From assembly GCF_026625885.1 (NCBI RefSeq), contig NZ_CP113068.1, positions 4,154,001 through 4,218,000 on the forward strand: 64,000 nucleotides of DNA, written 5' to 3'. Of the stretch, positions 17,813-26,457 are shown piece after piece. The notes beneath the pieces are model-generated. The model made no database searches and had not been told where the DNA came from. It saw nothing but the letters and a program-made list of their open reading frames with translations. How positions within the stretch are numbered: position 1 is the stretch's first letter; each line of letters begins with the position of its first letter. The position numbers and the translations under genes were made by a program. Origin of the DNA: Roseateles sp. SL47. GTDB lineage: Bacteria; Pseudomonadota; Gammaproteobacteria; Burkholderiales; Burkholderiaceae_C.

Positions 17813-18371
17813 CGCCCAATCCACACAGCAGCAAGATCATCGAAGCAGGCTCAGGCACTGCAGAAACTGCTGACACGGCGGACAAACCGTTGAGCGTCAC
17901 CACGGCGGAACCGCCTTCGCTGTCCAGGGATTTCAGGGTCCAGCCAAAGGAACTGCCCGCCGACACCTGCACCGATACATGGCCCGTCTGGGTGTCGAGG
18001 AAACTCAATCCATCCTGGCTCAACTGCGTGAAGACGCCATTCACGGTGTAGCCGAACACGTCGTAGGTGCTGCTGACATCGTCGGTCCGATAAGCCCAGT
18101 CAAACGACAACTTGGTGTCATTCGACACGGTGAGCGAATAGCTCAGCCAGGATTCGGTCGGCGTGGCGTCGACCAGGCTGAAATCCGACGACGTCAGCAC
18201 CACCTGGTCCGCTGTGGCCTCTACCGATCCATTGCCACCATTCGTGTTGGCGGTGACCCATTGGCGGGTGCTGTAATCGCCGGTGAGCGCAGCAGAGGCC
18301 GGGCTGGCAAGCCCGGCGAGCAGCCCGAGGGCGGACAGCGTCTTGGCAGTGCGGGTGAACATCGGCTTCAT
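17769..18371 (-). CDS. PEP-CTERM sorting-domain exoprotein
   Basis: This 200-residue exported protein has a signal peptide (LSALGLLAGLASPASA). A beta-rich middle of about 130 residues contains Thr/Ser-rich strands. The C-terminal sorting tag has VPEPAS, a hydrophobic helix (MILLLCGLGAMGWL) and basic RRR. PEP-CTERM tags are recognised by exosortase, processed, and the protein is displayed or released with exopolysaccharide. No exosortase is in this window. Its start overlaps the stop of the upstream phytase-like gene by four bases, so the two are translationally coupled. Its last 15 codons overlap the convergent YkgJ gene. Confidence 0.85.
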   Translation of the reverse strand: MKPMFTRTAKTLSALGLLAGLASPASAALTGDYSTRQWVTANTNGGNGSVEATADQVVLTSSDFSLVDATPTESWLSYSLTVSNDTKLSFDWAYRTDDVSSTYDVFGYTVNGVFTQLSQDGLSFLDTQTGHVSVQVSAGSSFGWTLKSLDSEGGSAVVTLNGLSAVSAVSAVPEPASMILLLCGLGAMGWLGRRRPTCWQ

Positions 18372-19738
18372 TGCGGCAGCGTCTGGTTGGTGAAGAGGGA
18401 CCCACCGAGGTCAGCATCGGTGAAGGAAAAAACAAACCATTGATTCGGATTGGCCAATCCATCGGCCGTCACCGGCAGAAAATCATTGTCATTGGCGATG
18501 TAGAGCGTGTGACGCACCACACCATCCACCACGATGTCCGGGCCAAACGCCATGCCTTCGAGCTTGGCGGGAATCTGCTTGGCTGCCCAGCCGTGGCCGG
18601 TGAGGCTGCTCACGATGTCCAGGAAGAGCGTCTTTTTCACAGCCAGCGGCAGCAACTGGGTTTCGCCGCGCAGGCCGGTGATGTCGCTCGCACCGGCCAG
18701 ATCCACCTTGTAGACCCGCTTGACCACCGCCTTGGACCCATCCCCCCGGCCTTTGCCGTCCCGCTCCAGCACCAGTAATTCATGGCTGTTCAACGCCAGC
18801 ACCTCGCTGCTGCCGTAGGTCTTGGCGGTGTCAGCCAGGTAGTTGTCGTATGCAAACTGCTTGACCTTGCCCGTCGCCAGTTCCACCTGGATGATCCGGT
18901 TCACCCGGGCGCCGTCGCCGCCGTCCTGGGCCAGCGCGCTTTGCATGAAGCCCCACAGCACCGTGCCGTCTGGCGAGATGGCCAGGCCTTCCATGCCTTT
19001 GTTGGCCACGCGGCCCACGGTATTGCCGGAGATCTCCACACTCCCTTGGGCCGATTTCACTGCAGCCGCCAGCTCGGCCGGCAAACTGATGGTGCGAACC
19101 CGCTGCCCGGTCGCGCGATTGAAGATGTAGACATACGGGCCGTATTCGTCCGACACGTAGACATTCAGCCCATTCGCTGACAGTCGAATGCCTTCGGGGT
19201 CGAAACGAGCGTCATTGATGTCGGCCGAGGTGGACGCGGGTGAAAAATTGTCGGACCGGCCGCTGAAATAAAAGCGATTGGCGGCGTTGAGCGCCGGCAC
19301 GGCCGCATATCCGCCCACCGTGGCACCATAGGTGAGCGGCGTGCGGGAATAGAGCAGGGTGGTGGACACCAGGCTGGGCGTCAGGGTGAAGGGCAGGCCG
19401 GTGCTGCTGTCCGGCAGGGCCTTCAAGGCGAGGTTCAGGGCGTGAAACCGCGGGATGTAACTGGTGGTGTCGTCCACCGCGCTGTTCCATGCCACGGCGT
19501 TCGGGCCACGGTCCGGCACCGACAGAAAGGTGCTGCCGCCAGCCCAGGCCAGCCCGGACCCCAGGCCCCCGAGCAGGTCCCCACGCGCACCGTTTTCCAG
19601 CGCACCGGATTGGCCTGAGAAATCGGCCCCGGCACCCTCCAGCGAGCCGATGGCAATCAACTGGGGCGCCGCTTGAGCGGTCAGGGCCGAGCAGGCCAGG
19701 GCCAGGGCTGCACACAAGGGGCGAAAGGTGATCGTCAT
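18368..19738 (-). CDS. Phytase-like esterase family protein, secreted
   Basis: This 456-residue secreted protein has a clear signal peptide (ALALACSALTAQA). It matches the esterase-like activity of phytase family: LSVPDRGPNAV near residue 72, DPEGIRLS near 180, NKGMEGLAISPDG near 240, and EGMAFGPDIVVDG near 410. These acidic beta-propeller motifs bind calcium and phosphate esters in relatives. It is the first gene of a two-gene unit with the PEP-CTERM protein, so both probably act in or near the extracellular matrix. True phytase activity is not assured. Confidence 0.75.
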   Translation of the reverse strand: MTITFRPLCAALALACSALTAQAAPQLIAIGSLEGAGADFSGQSGALENGARGDLLGGLGSGLAWAGGSTFLSVPDRGPNAVAWNSAVDDTTSYIPRFHALNLALKALPDSSTGLPFTLTPSLVSTTLLYSRTPLTYGATVGGYAAVPALNAANRFYFSGRSDNFSPASTSADINDARFDPEGIRLSANGLNVYVSDEYGPYVYIFNRATGQRVRTISLPAELAAAVKSAQGSVEISGNTVGRVANKGMEGLAISPDGTVLWGFMQSALAQDGGDGARVNRIIQVELATGKVKQFAYDNYLADTAKTYGSSEVLALNSHELLVLERDGKGRGDGSKAVVKRVYKVDLAGASDITGLRGETQLLPLAVKKTLFLDIVSSLTGHGWAAKQIPAKLEGMAFGPDIVVDGVVRHTLYIANDNDFLPVTADGLANPNQWFVFSFTDADLGGSLFTNQTLPQ

Positions 19739-20045
19739 GAGGTGGATGAGGCAGCGGTTGAGAGTCCCGGATGTTCCTCAGCGCCCATGACGGTTCCGTG
19801 ACGGCATGCCCCCGGTTTCGGGGGCCGGGCTTTGGGCGTGGCGCGTCCATTGGCCTTTGGTCACATTGCTGGCGCCGGCCTGCCCACTATCATCCACGCA
19901 GGTCCGGCCGGCTGGGCGCAGCAGCAAGCCCAGCGCAGTTGGATACAAGCATTGCCGATGGTTGCCAGCCCGACACGGGTTGCCGCTAACCTGTGCCCCG
20001 TCCCATTCCTGTCCGACCGAGCCGCCAGCCGCAGCAGCCACCCCG
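19739..20045. promoter_or_regulatory. Divergent intergenic region with a strong hairpin
   Basis: These 307 bases separate the minus-strand phytase-like gene from a plus-strand unknown gene. At 19808-19825 a perfect 7-bp hairpin, GCCCCCG/CGGGGGC with loop GTTT, is visible. It could be a leader or stop structure. An open frame starting at 19806 continues into the next gene but has no protein-like character before 20046. No operator is recognised. Confidence 0.35.
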
Positions 20046-20804
20046 ATGCTTCACACACCGCCCTGGGTGCGCTTTCACGATGCGGGCCGACTTCACTTCC
20101 GCTGGGACGATGCCGTGCTCAGCGCCAGGCACCTGGGCAGCGACACCCAGGCCAATGCCGTATTTCGCGCGGCTCAGCGCCTTGAACCGCGTGCAAGGCT
20201 GGCCCTGGCGATTGCGCTGACGGAATGGATCGTCTGGCGTTTTGAAGGCCTGCACAGCCGCCGCGAACCCGGTGCATTCCTGGAAGCGGCCTGGTGCGCC
20301 ACGGCGGACCCCCGTTATCTACGCTCTTTTGAACTGCTGCGTGCCGAGTGGCGCGGGCCGGTGGAGGGGCCGCTTTGGTGCGCCTTGACGCACCTGGGCC
20401 ATGCGATGTCCCGGGGTGTCGACTTTCCCCGGCATCTGTTTGATGCACTGGTCTACCTCACCGGTCTGGCGATGCATGTGCAGCCCAGTGCCGGGCCGCT
20501 GATGGCCTGGCTGCCGCTGGTGTTGGACCGGCTGGTGCTGGTGTATCCGGTAACCCCGGAAGATCCGTTGGTGGCCGACCTGTTTGCCAGCGACTCGGCC
20601 GCCCGGCTGGGCCCCTGGGTACCCCGGGAGGTGTTTGACCTCGCGATTCCGTTTGATGGCAATACCGGCCGCGCCTTTCTCGAAGGGGTCCTGGCGACAG
20701 CACGCTGGGAAGACAACCCGTTCCTGGCAACGCCCGCAGAGCTTCGAGCCGCACGATTTGCCGGCAAGCCCTATGAGTTGGTGCGGCTGACGACGAGCCG
20801 CTGA
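20046..20804 (+). CDS. Conserved-looking protein of unknown function
   Basis: This protein of 252 residues is soluble and Trp/Arg-rich, without a signal peptide or clear membrane segments. It looks mostly helical, with runs such as ARLALAIALTEWIVWRFEGLH and HLFDALVYLTGLAMHV. I do not recognise a family. The ATG at 20046 is chosen because the sequence becomes protein-like there; no good ribosome binding site is seen. It lies 96 bases before the DUF2946 gene on the same strand. Codon use looks like its neighbours. Confidence 0.65.
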   Translation: MLHTPPWVRFHDAGRLHFRWDDAVLSARHLGSDTQANAVFRAAQRLEPRARLALAIALTEWIVWRFEGLHSRREPGAFLEAAWCATADPRYLRSFELLRAEWRGPVEGPLWCALTHLGHAMSRGVDFPRHLFDALVYLTGLAMHVQPSAGPLMAWLPLVLDRLVLVYPVTPEDPLVADLFASDSAARLGPWVPREVFDLAIPFDGNTGRAFLEGVLATARWEDNPFLATPAELRAARFAGKPYELVRLTTSR

Positions 20805-20900
20805 GCCGGAATTCGCCCTGGGGCGGCTGAACTTCAGCGAGAATGCCCGGCGATCTGGTCCGAACATCTGGCTGAGCGCCGGTCTGTCCTCCTCCCTTCC

Positions 20901-21338
20901 ATGCATCTTCCACGTCGTTTGCCACGTCGCTTCGTCTCCGCCTGGTTGCTGACCCTGATGGTGGTCAGCTGCCTGTTCGCGCGGCCGTTGCACGAGGCAC
21001 TGGACGTCTGGCAGGCCACCCACCGGCTCCCGGCCGCAGGCGTCGGTCGGGACACACTGCCGCCCGTGGCGGTGGCCGCGCAGCCACAAGACGAGCGCAC
21101 GGGAGACCTAGGTTCCACTCCAGACGACGCGTCCGACAACGGGTCTTCCGAAGAGGGCGGTCAACCCGCCACCTGCGCATGGTGTCTGATGCTGGCGCAC
21201 GCCCAGGCCCCCGCGACCGTACCTGCATTGCTTTTGCAGCATGCCGAAGCATCGCCGCCTCCCATCGAGCCGCCGCAAGGGCTGCCCGCTGGTCGATGTG
21301 CCCTGGCGGCCGAGCCGCGTGGCCCTCCGCAGGCCTGA
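20901..21338 (+). CDS. DUF2946-like small exported protein
   Basis: This 145-residue protein has an N-terminal hydrophobic anchor (FVSAWLLTLMVVSCLFA) and a central CAWC motif in the context ATCAWCLMLAHAQ, with Pro-rich flanks. Proteins of this type (DUF2946) are often found just upstream of TonB-dependent receptors or copper genes, and their two cysteines may bind a metal. Its place 140 bp before a TonB-dependent receptor fits that. No enzymatic role is known. Confidence 0.6.
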   Translation: MHLPRRLPRRFVSAWLLTLMVVSCLFARPLHEALDVWQATHRLPAAGVGRDTLPPVAVAAQPQDERTGDLGSTPDDASDNGSSEEGGQPATCAWCLMLAHAQAPATVPALLLQHAEASPPPIEPPQGLPAGRCALAAEPRGPPQA

Positions 21339-21477
21339 TCGAGTCCGTCCTTTCGCGCGTCCTGAATCCCTGAGCCCTGGCTGCCTGTTGCGCCACGGGG
21401 CTTCGTACGCTTGCCAGTCTGTCGCCCGCTGAGTGCTGCTGTCTCTGCAGCCGCGTGCGCCCTTGCTCGATCATTCC

Positions 21478-23694
21478 ATGCGTCCCTTCCTGTTGTCGCG
21501 CCCTCTGGCGCCCGCTCATTCCCTGTTCCTCCACCGCGCCTTCAGTCCTGGCACGGCGCCGGGGAGCTTTGCCAACCGTCCCCTGGTGTCTACGGCCACG
21601 CTGATGGCGCTGCTGTGCCTGCCCCTTCCAACGCTGGCGCAAGACGCCCCGGCGGCCGAGCGTCCCACCGCCGACAGCCTGCCGGCCGTTGAGGTCGTGG
21701 GGCGTTCCGATTCCGGTCGTTACCAGTCCGGCTTGGCGGCTGGGTCCAAGTCCGACCTGCCGCTGCGCGAGCTGCCGCAATCCGTCCGTGTCATGACCCG
21801 ACAGGCCATGGACGACCTGGGCGCCGTCAAGCTGGACGACCTGCTCGACTACGTCGGCGGTGTCTCCCGGCAGAACAGCTTCGGTGGCCTCTGGGATAAC
21901 CTGGCCATCCGCGGCCTGGCCGGCAACGAAAACACGGGCATGGCCACCCTGCTCAACGGCTTCGGCTCCAACCGGGGCTTCAATGCCCCGCGCGACCTGG
22001 CCGCCGTGGAGCGCATTGAATTCCTCAAGGGTCCGGCGGCAGCGCTGTACGGCAACAGCGAGCCCGGTGGCACGCTCAATGTGGTGAGCAAGTCGCCGCT
22101 GTGGAACAGCGGTCATTCGCTGGAAGGCTACGTCGGCAGCGACGGGCTGCGTCGAGTGGCGCTGGACAGCACCGGGCCGGTGTCCGACCGTCTGGCCTAC
22201 CGGCTCAACGTGGCGGCGGAAGAACGCGACAGCTTCCGGGATGTGGTGACGTCCAGCCGCCGGCTGGTGGCACCGGCCTTCACCTGGCGGCTGAGCCCGG
22301 ACACCACGGTGGACTATCGCGGCGAATGGTTGCGCCATGCCACACCGCTGGATCGAGGCGTGGTGGCGGTCAACAACCAGCTGGATGTGATTCCGCGCGA
22401 GCGCTTCCTCGGTGAACCTGCGGATGGAGACGTGGTGGTGACCAATAGCAACCACCAGCTCTCTCTGCGCCATGAGTGGAACGAATCCTGGCAGGCGAGG
22501 GTGGCGCTGTCGCGGCGCGACACCGGTATCAAGGGCTTCTCCACCGAAGCCAGCGCCTTGCTGGCCGACGGCACCTTGCGACGCCAGCGGCGCTATCGGG
22601 ATTACGACTCCGGCGACACCGCCATTCAGGCCGAGTTGCAGCATGTGCGGCAATTCGGCGGCGCCCGCCATGAGTTGCTGCTGGGGGTGGAACATTACCA
22701 GTTCCGCATGGAGTCGCTGATGCTGCGGGTGAATCCAACCGCGACCGCTCCCTACGCCATCAGCATCTACAACCCGGTCTATGGCCAGGCCCAGCCAACG
22801 CCGACGGCCAATACCGACACCGATGAGCGCCAGCGCAATACCGCCGTGTATCTGCAAGATGCCGTCAGCATGGGTAAATACTGGCGGGTGTTGGCGGGCC
22901 TGCGCTGGGAGCAGCCGCATCAATCGCTGCTGAATCGCCGTACCGGTGTCACGACCAGCCAGCAGCCCAGCGAGTTGTCGCCGCGTGTTGGTGTGTCCTG
23001 GCTGCCGGACGCGCAATGGACGGTCTATGCCAACGCCGGCCGCTCCTTCCGACCCAACCCGGGCAGCGACTTCAACGGCAACGCCTTCGCGCCGGAGCAT
23101 AGTTCCGCTCTGGAAGCCGGGCTTAAATGGCAGACGGCGGACCAGCGGCTGGGGGCGACGGCTGCCATCTTCGATATCCGCAAGCGCGACGTGCTCACCA
23201 CCGACCCCGATGAGACGCACAGCGGCTATTCGGTCACCGCCGGAGAGGTCCGCAGCCGCGGCATTGAGCTTGAAGCCTCGGGACAGCTGACACCAGCATG
23301 GCGCATCAACAGCAGCTTGACCTGGCTGGATGCCGAGGTCACCCAAGACACGACCTTGGCCGTGGGCAGCCGCCTGTTGAACGTGCCTCGCCTCAATGCC
23401 AGCCTGCTGGCGGTGCGCGAGGGCGCGACCTCGGCAGGCCAGCGATATGGCGTGGGCGGCGGTGTGAGCTACACCGCGCACCGTCTGGGCCAAAACGGCG
23501 CACCGGAGTTCCAGCTGCCTTCTTATGCGGTGGCCAAACTGACTGCCTACTGGCGGGCCACCTCCGCGTTGCGCCTCAGTCTGGACGTCGACAACCTGTT
23601 TGATCGTAGCTACTACACCAGCAGCTACAGCCGGTTGTGGGTGGCGCCGGGCAACGCGCGCAGTGTGAGCGTGGGTGCGCAGTACAAGTTCTGA
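21478..23694 (+). CDS. TonB-dependent siderophore/metallophore receptor
   Basis: This 738-residue outer-membrane receptor has an unusually long N-terminal leader of about 50 residues before the cleavage region PTLAQDAP. The plug domain follows, with ELPQSVRVMTRQAMDD, IRGLAGNENTG, VERIEFLKGPAAALYG and GGTLNVVSK. A 22-strand barrel then ends in the classic terminal Phe (VGAQYKF). No N-terminal signalling domain is present, so it is a plain transporter. An in-frame GTG at 21433 is rejected in favour of ATG 21478. It is followed directly by a peptide/nickel-type ABC importer, which predicts a shared substrate. The ligand is unknown. Confidence 0.9.
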   Translation: MRPFLLSRPLAPAHSLFLHRAFSPGTAPGSFANRPLVSTATLMALLCLPLPTLAQDAPAAERPTADSLPAVEVVGRSDSGRYQSGLAAGSKSDLPLRELPQSVRVMTRQAMDDLGAVKLDDLLDYVGGVSRQNSFGGLWDNLAIRGLAGNENTGMATLLNGFGSNRGFNAPRDLAAVERIEFLKGPAAALYGNSEPGGTLNVVSKSPLWNSGHSLEGYVGSDGLRRVALDSTGPVSDRLAYRLNVAAEERDSFRDVVTSSRRLVAPAFTWRLSPDTTVDYRGEWLRHATPLDRGVVAVNNQLDVIPRERFLGEPADGDVVVTNSNHQLSLRHEWNESWQARVALSRRDTGIKGFSTEASALLADGTLRRQRRYRDYDSGDTAIQAELQHVRQFGGARHELLLGVEHYQFRMESLMLRVNPTATAPYAISIYNPVYGQAQPTPTANTDTDERQRNTAVYLQDAVSMGKYWRVLAGLRWEQPHQSLLNRRTGVTTSQQPSELSPRVGVSWLPDAQWTVYANAGRSFRPNPGSDFNGNAFAPEHSSALEAGLKWQTADQRLGATAAIFDIRKRDVLTTDPDETHSGYSVTAGEVRSRGIELEASGQLTPAWRINSSLTWLDAEVTQDTTLAVGSRLLNVPRLNASLLAVREGATSAGQRYGVGGGVSYTAHRLGQNGAPEFQLPSYAVAKLTAYWRATSALRLSLDVDNLFDRSYYTSSYSRLWVAPGNARSVSVGAQYKF

Positions 23695-23722
23695 AGGAAC
23701 AGCAGATGAGGAACAGCAGATG
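23695..23722 (+). repeat. 14-bp tandem duplication of a ribosome binding site and start codon
   Basis: AGGAACAGCAGATG is repeated perfectly at 23695-23708 and 23709-23722. Each copy holds a Shine-Dalgarno-like AGGA and an ATG. The second ATG starts the substrate-binding protein. The first ATG opens a five-codon frame (M-R-N-S-R) whose TGA overlaps the second ATG. This makes a minimal leader peptide translationally coupled to the real gene. Confidence 0.8.
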
Positions 23723-25456
23723 ACGTTCAAGTGGTCCCGTCGTCGGTGGATGTCGGGGGTCGGCCTGGGCCTGGGTGGCGTGGTGTTCCCGCCCTGGGTC
23801 GAAGCCGCCCAGTCGCATGGACCTCGCGTCGCCAGCCCGAGTGGGCCGCCCGGGCCAGGCACCCCCGAGCCTGAAGCGGCTCGCGGCAGCCTTGCCCGGC
23901 CACAGCGATGGCTGGAGATCGCCGGCCCGTGGGAGCTGTCCGGATTGGCGCTGGTCCAGTCTGGCCATCTCTACCAGAAGATGCAGGTGGTGGAGACGCT
24001 GCTCGATGCCTCGGGGGTGGGGCATCCCGAGCCCGCACTCGCCAGCGCATGGACCTGTTCCGACGACGGCCTGCGTTGGCAATTCGTGTTGCGGGCCGGA
24101 GCGCGCTTTCATGACGGCACAGCGGTGCGGGCGGAAGACGTCGTGGCAAGCCTTCAGGCCGCGCGTCGCCCGCCCGGCCTGCTGAGCCAGGCGCCGATCC
24201 ACACCATCCATGCCCTGGACCCGGTCGCCAGCCCCTGCCACGGCTCCGGCGGCGCCCAGGCCTGCACCGCGCAGGCGCTGGAGATCCAGTTGAACCAGCC
24301 CCACGCCACCTTGCCGAGCCTGCTGGCGCACTTCAGCGCCGCCGTGCTGGCACCGGGCAGCTTCGGGCCGGATGGGCGGACCGTCACGCAGATCATCGGC
24401 AGCGGCCCTTACCGCATCACGCGCTTGCAACCGCCGCAGCTGCTGGAGACCGCCTGGTACGACGGCTACGGCGGCCCACCTCCAGAGGTGCGGCGGGCGC
24501 GCTACCTGGCGGTGGGCCGGGCGGAAACGCGCGCCTTGATGGCCGCTTCCGGACAGGCCGATCTCGTCTTCGCGCTGGATCCGGCGAGCGTGGCCAAGTG
24601 GAAACGCCGCGAACCCCATCGTGCACGGGTGAACGGGCAGCAGGCCCGTCTGGCCAGCGTGACCGTGCCGCGTGTGATGGCGCTCAAGGTCAATGCCGGG
24701 AGCGGGCCTTTATCCGACCTGCGGGTCCGTCAGGCGTTGAGTCTGGCCGTCGACCGGGAAGGCATCGCCCTGGCGGTACTGCGTGAACCGGATCTGGCCG
24801 CCACCCAGCTGCTGCCGCCCACCTTGCCGGATTGGCATTCCTCAGCGCTCCCGCCGCTGCGCTTTGACCTGACGCAGGCCCGCCGCCTGCTACACGCTGC
24901 GGGCTGGCAGGCGGGCGCCGATGGGCGCAGCTGGATGGATGCGGCGGGGCATCCGGTCACCCTGACCCTGCGGACCTTCCCGGACCGCCCGGAGCTTCCC
25001 ATCGTTGCAACAGCGCTGCAGGAGCAGTGGCGGCAACTGGGCATTCCGGTGCGTGTGGCCATCGGCAATTCAGGCGACATTCCCCTGGGCCACCGTGACG
25101 GCAGCCTGCAGATGGCGCTGATGGCGCGCAACTACGCCAGCGCGCCCGATGTGACGGCCTCCCTCTGGCAGGACTTCCGCCCCGAAGGCAGTGATTGGGG
25201 TGCGATGGGATGGCGCTCTCCCGAAGTGGCGCAGGCGCTGGCCCGGCTCAATGGCGGTGAGGGGGCTGCAGACACTGCCGCCGATCGGCGCCGCGTGGTG
25301 CAGCGGCTCCAGCAGGAGTTGCCGGTGATCCCCATCGCCTGGTACCGGCAGCACGTGGCCGTGAGCGGACGGCTGGCCGATCCGCCCTTGGATCCGCTGG
25401 AGCGGAGCTATCGGCTCACAAGCCTGCGATGGGCAGACAGCAAGGACACAACATGA
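23720..25456 (+). CDS. Peptide/nickel-type ABC transporter substrate-binding protein
   Basis: This 578-residue periplasmic solute-binding protein belongs to the SBP family 5 (Opp/Dpp/Nik/Sgr type). The signal sequence carries a Tat-like SRRRWM, then GVGLGLGGVVF, so folded export is possible. Family features include WTCSDDGLRWQFVLRAGARFHDGTAVRAEDV near residue 115 and LRVRQALSLAVDREGI near residue 340. A Pro/Gly-rich stretch separates the signal from the mature fold. The gene follows the TonB receptor by 25 bases and overlaps the first permease (ATGA). The ligand could be an oligopeptide, nickel chelate or metallophore; the receptor context favours a metal chelate. Confidence 0.85.
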   Translation: MTFKWSRRRWMSGVGLGLGGVVFPPWVEAAQSHGPRVASPSGPPGPGTPEPEAARGSLARPQRWLEIAGPWELSGLALVQSGHLYQKMQVVETLLDASGVGHPEPALASAWTCSDDGLRWQFVLRAGARFHDGTAVRAEDVVASLQAARRPPGLLSQAPIHTIHALDPVASPCHGSGGAQACTAQALEIQLNQPHATLPSLLAHFSAAVLAPGSFGPDGRTVTQIIGSGPYRITRLQPPQLLETAWYDGYGGPPPEVRRARYLAVGRAETRALMAASGQADLVFALDPASVAKWKRREPHRARVNGQQARLASVTVPRVMALKVNAGSGPLSDLRVRQALSLAVDREGIALAVLREPDLAATQLLPPTLPDWHSSALPPLRFDLTQARRLLHAAGWQAGADGRSWMDAAGHPVTLTLRTFPDRPELPIVATALQEQWRQLGIPVRVAIGNSGDIPLGHRDGSLQMALMARNYASAPDVTASLWQDFRPEGSDWGAMGWRSPEVAQALARLNGGEGAADTAADRRRVVQRLQQELPVIPIAWYRQHVAVSGRLADPPLDPLERSYRLTSLRWADSKDTT

Positions 25457-26457
25457 TGAACAAACAACCCAGCTGGTGGCCGCTGCTGCTGCGTCGCGGC
25501 GGTCAGGCGGTGGCACTGGCGCTGATGGTGGGCTCGCTCAGTTTTGCCCTGATGCGGTCGCTGCCCGGCGACATGGCCACCCGGGTGGCCGCCGGCCGTT
25601 ACGGTTATGACCTGGTGAGCGCCGCCGCCGCCGCACAGGTACGGCAGGAACTGCACCTGGACGAGGATTGGCCGCAAGCCCTGATGGGTTGGTGGAGGCA
25701 GTTGCTGAGCCTGGATCTGGGCCGCTCGCTGGTGACCGGCGAGCCGGTCTGGGAGGAACTGGCCAGCCACCTGGGCGCCACCCTGCAGCTGACCGGCGCA
25801 GCGGTCTTGCTGGCCCTGCTGATGGGGCTGCCGGCCGCATGGTGGAGCGCGCGCCACCCTGGCGGATGGGCCGACCGCAGCCTGACGGCAGTCACCGTGT
25901 TGCTGCGCGCCACCCCGTCCTTCCTGCTGGCCGTGCTGCTGATGCTGGCGGTTGCGGTGCACCTGGGCATGCTGCCTGCGGCGGGTCATCATCAGGACGG
26001 CGGCTGGCTGCTGCCGGCCCTGACCCTGGCCTTGCCCCTGGCGGCCGGTTGCGCACGGGTGGGTGCCCAGGCTTTGCGGGATGCCCGCAGCCTGCCGTCC
26101 CATCGGTTTGCCCGGACCAAGGGCCTGAGCGACACGCAAGCCGATCTCCGCCATGCCGCCCGCCATGCGGCGCTGCCGTTGCTGGCCTACATGGGCGTGC
26201 AGGCGGTGGTCCTGGCCGAAGGTGCGGTGGTAGTGGAGTCGCTGTTTGCCTGGCCCGGCATCGGCCATGCACTGGTGCATGGCGTCTTTGGCCGGGATGT
26301 GCCGGTGGTGCAGGGGGCGGCTTTGTGCATGGGACTGCTCTTCATCGGCTTCAACCTGGTCGTGGATGCCTTGCAGACCTTCCTCGATCCACGCCTGACA
26401 CAAGCGGAGGAACACCTCGGAACGCACGGACACGAGACGCAGGAGGGACGGGCATGA
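25453..26457 (+). CDS. ABC permease, DppB/NikB type
   Basis: This 334-residue inner-membrane permease has about six membrane segments. The first is VALALMVGSLSFALMRSLPGDMA, where the early LPGDMA motif is typical of DppB/NikB. The EAA-like loop lies around FARTKGLSDTQADLRHAARHAALP, and the C-terminus carries EGAVVVESLFAWPGIGHALVHGV, characteristic of the family. It begins within the stop of the binding-protein gene and its own stop overlaps the second permease start. It should form the heterodimeric channel with that permease. Confidence 0.9.
   Translation: MMNKQPSWWPLLLRRGGQAVALALMVGSLSFALMRSLPGDMATRVAAGRYGYDLVSAAAAAQVRQELHLDEDWPQALMGWWRQLLSLDLGRSLVTGEPVWEELASHLGATLQLTGAAVLLALLMGLPAAWWSARHPGGWADRSLTAVTVLLRATPSFLLAVLLMLAVAVHLGMLPAAGHHQDGGWLLPALTLALPLAAGCARVGAQALRDARSLPSHRFARTKGLSDTQADLRHAARHAALPLLAYMGVQAVVLAEGAVVVESLFAWPGIGHALVHGVFGRDVPVVQGAALCMGLLFIGFNLVVDALQTFLDPRLTQAEEHLGTHGHETQEGRA

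Noticed and set aside
19806..20045. An upstream in-frame extension of the unknown 252-residue protein
   Set aside because: The extra 80 residues look like random translation and include a strong DNA hairpin; the ATG at 20046 gives a more protein-like start.
20965..23862. A 965-codon minus-strand open frame opposite the TonB receptor
   Set aside because: The receptor on the plus strand has full family motifs; the antisense frame is a shadow of codon bias.
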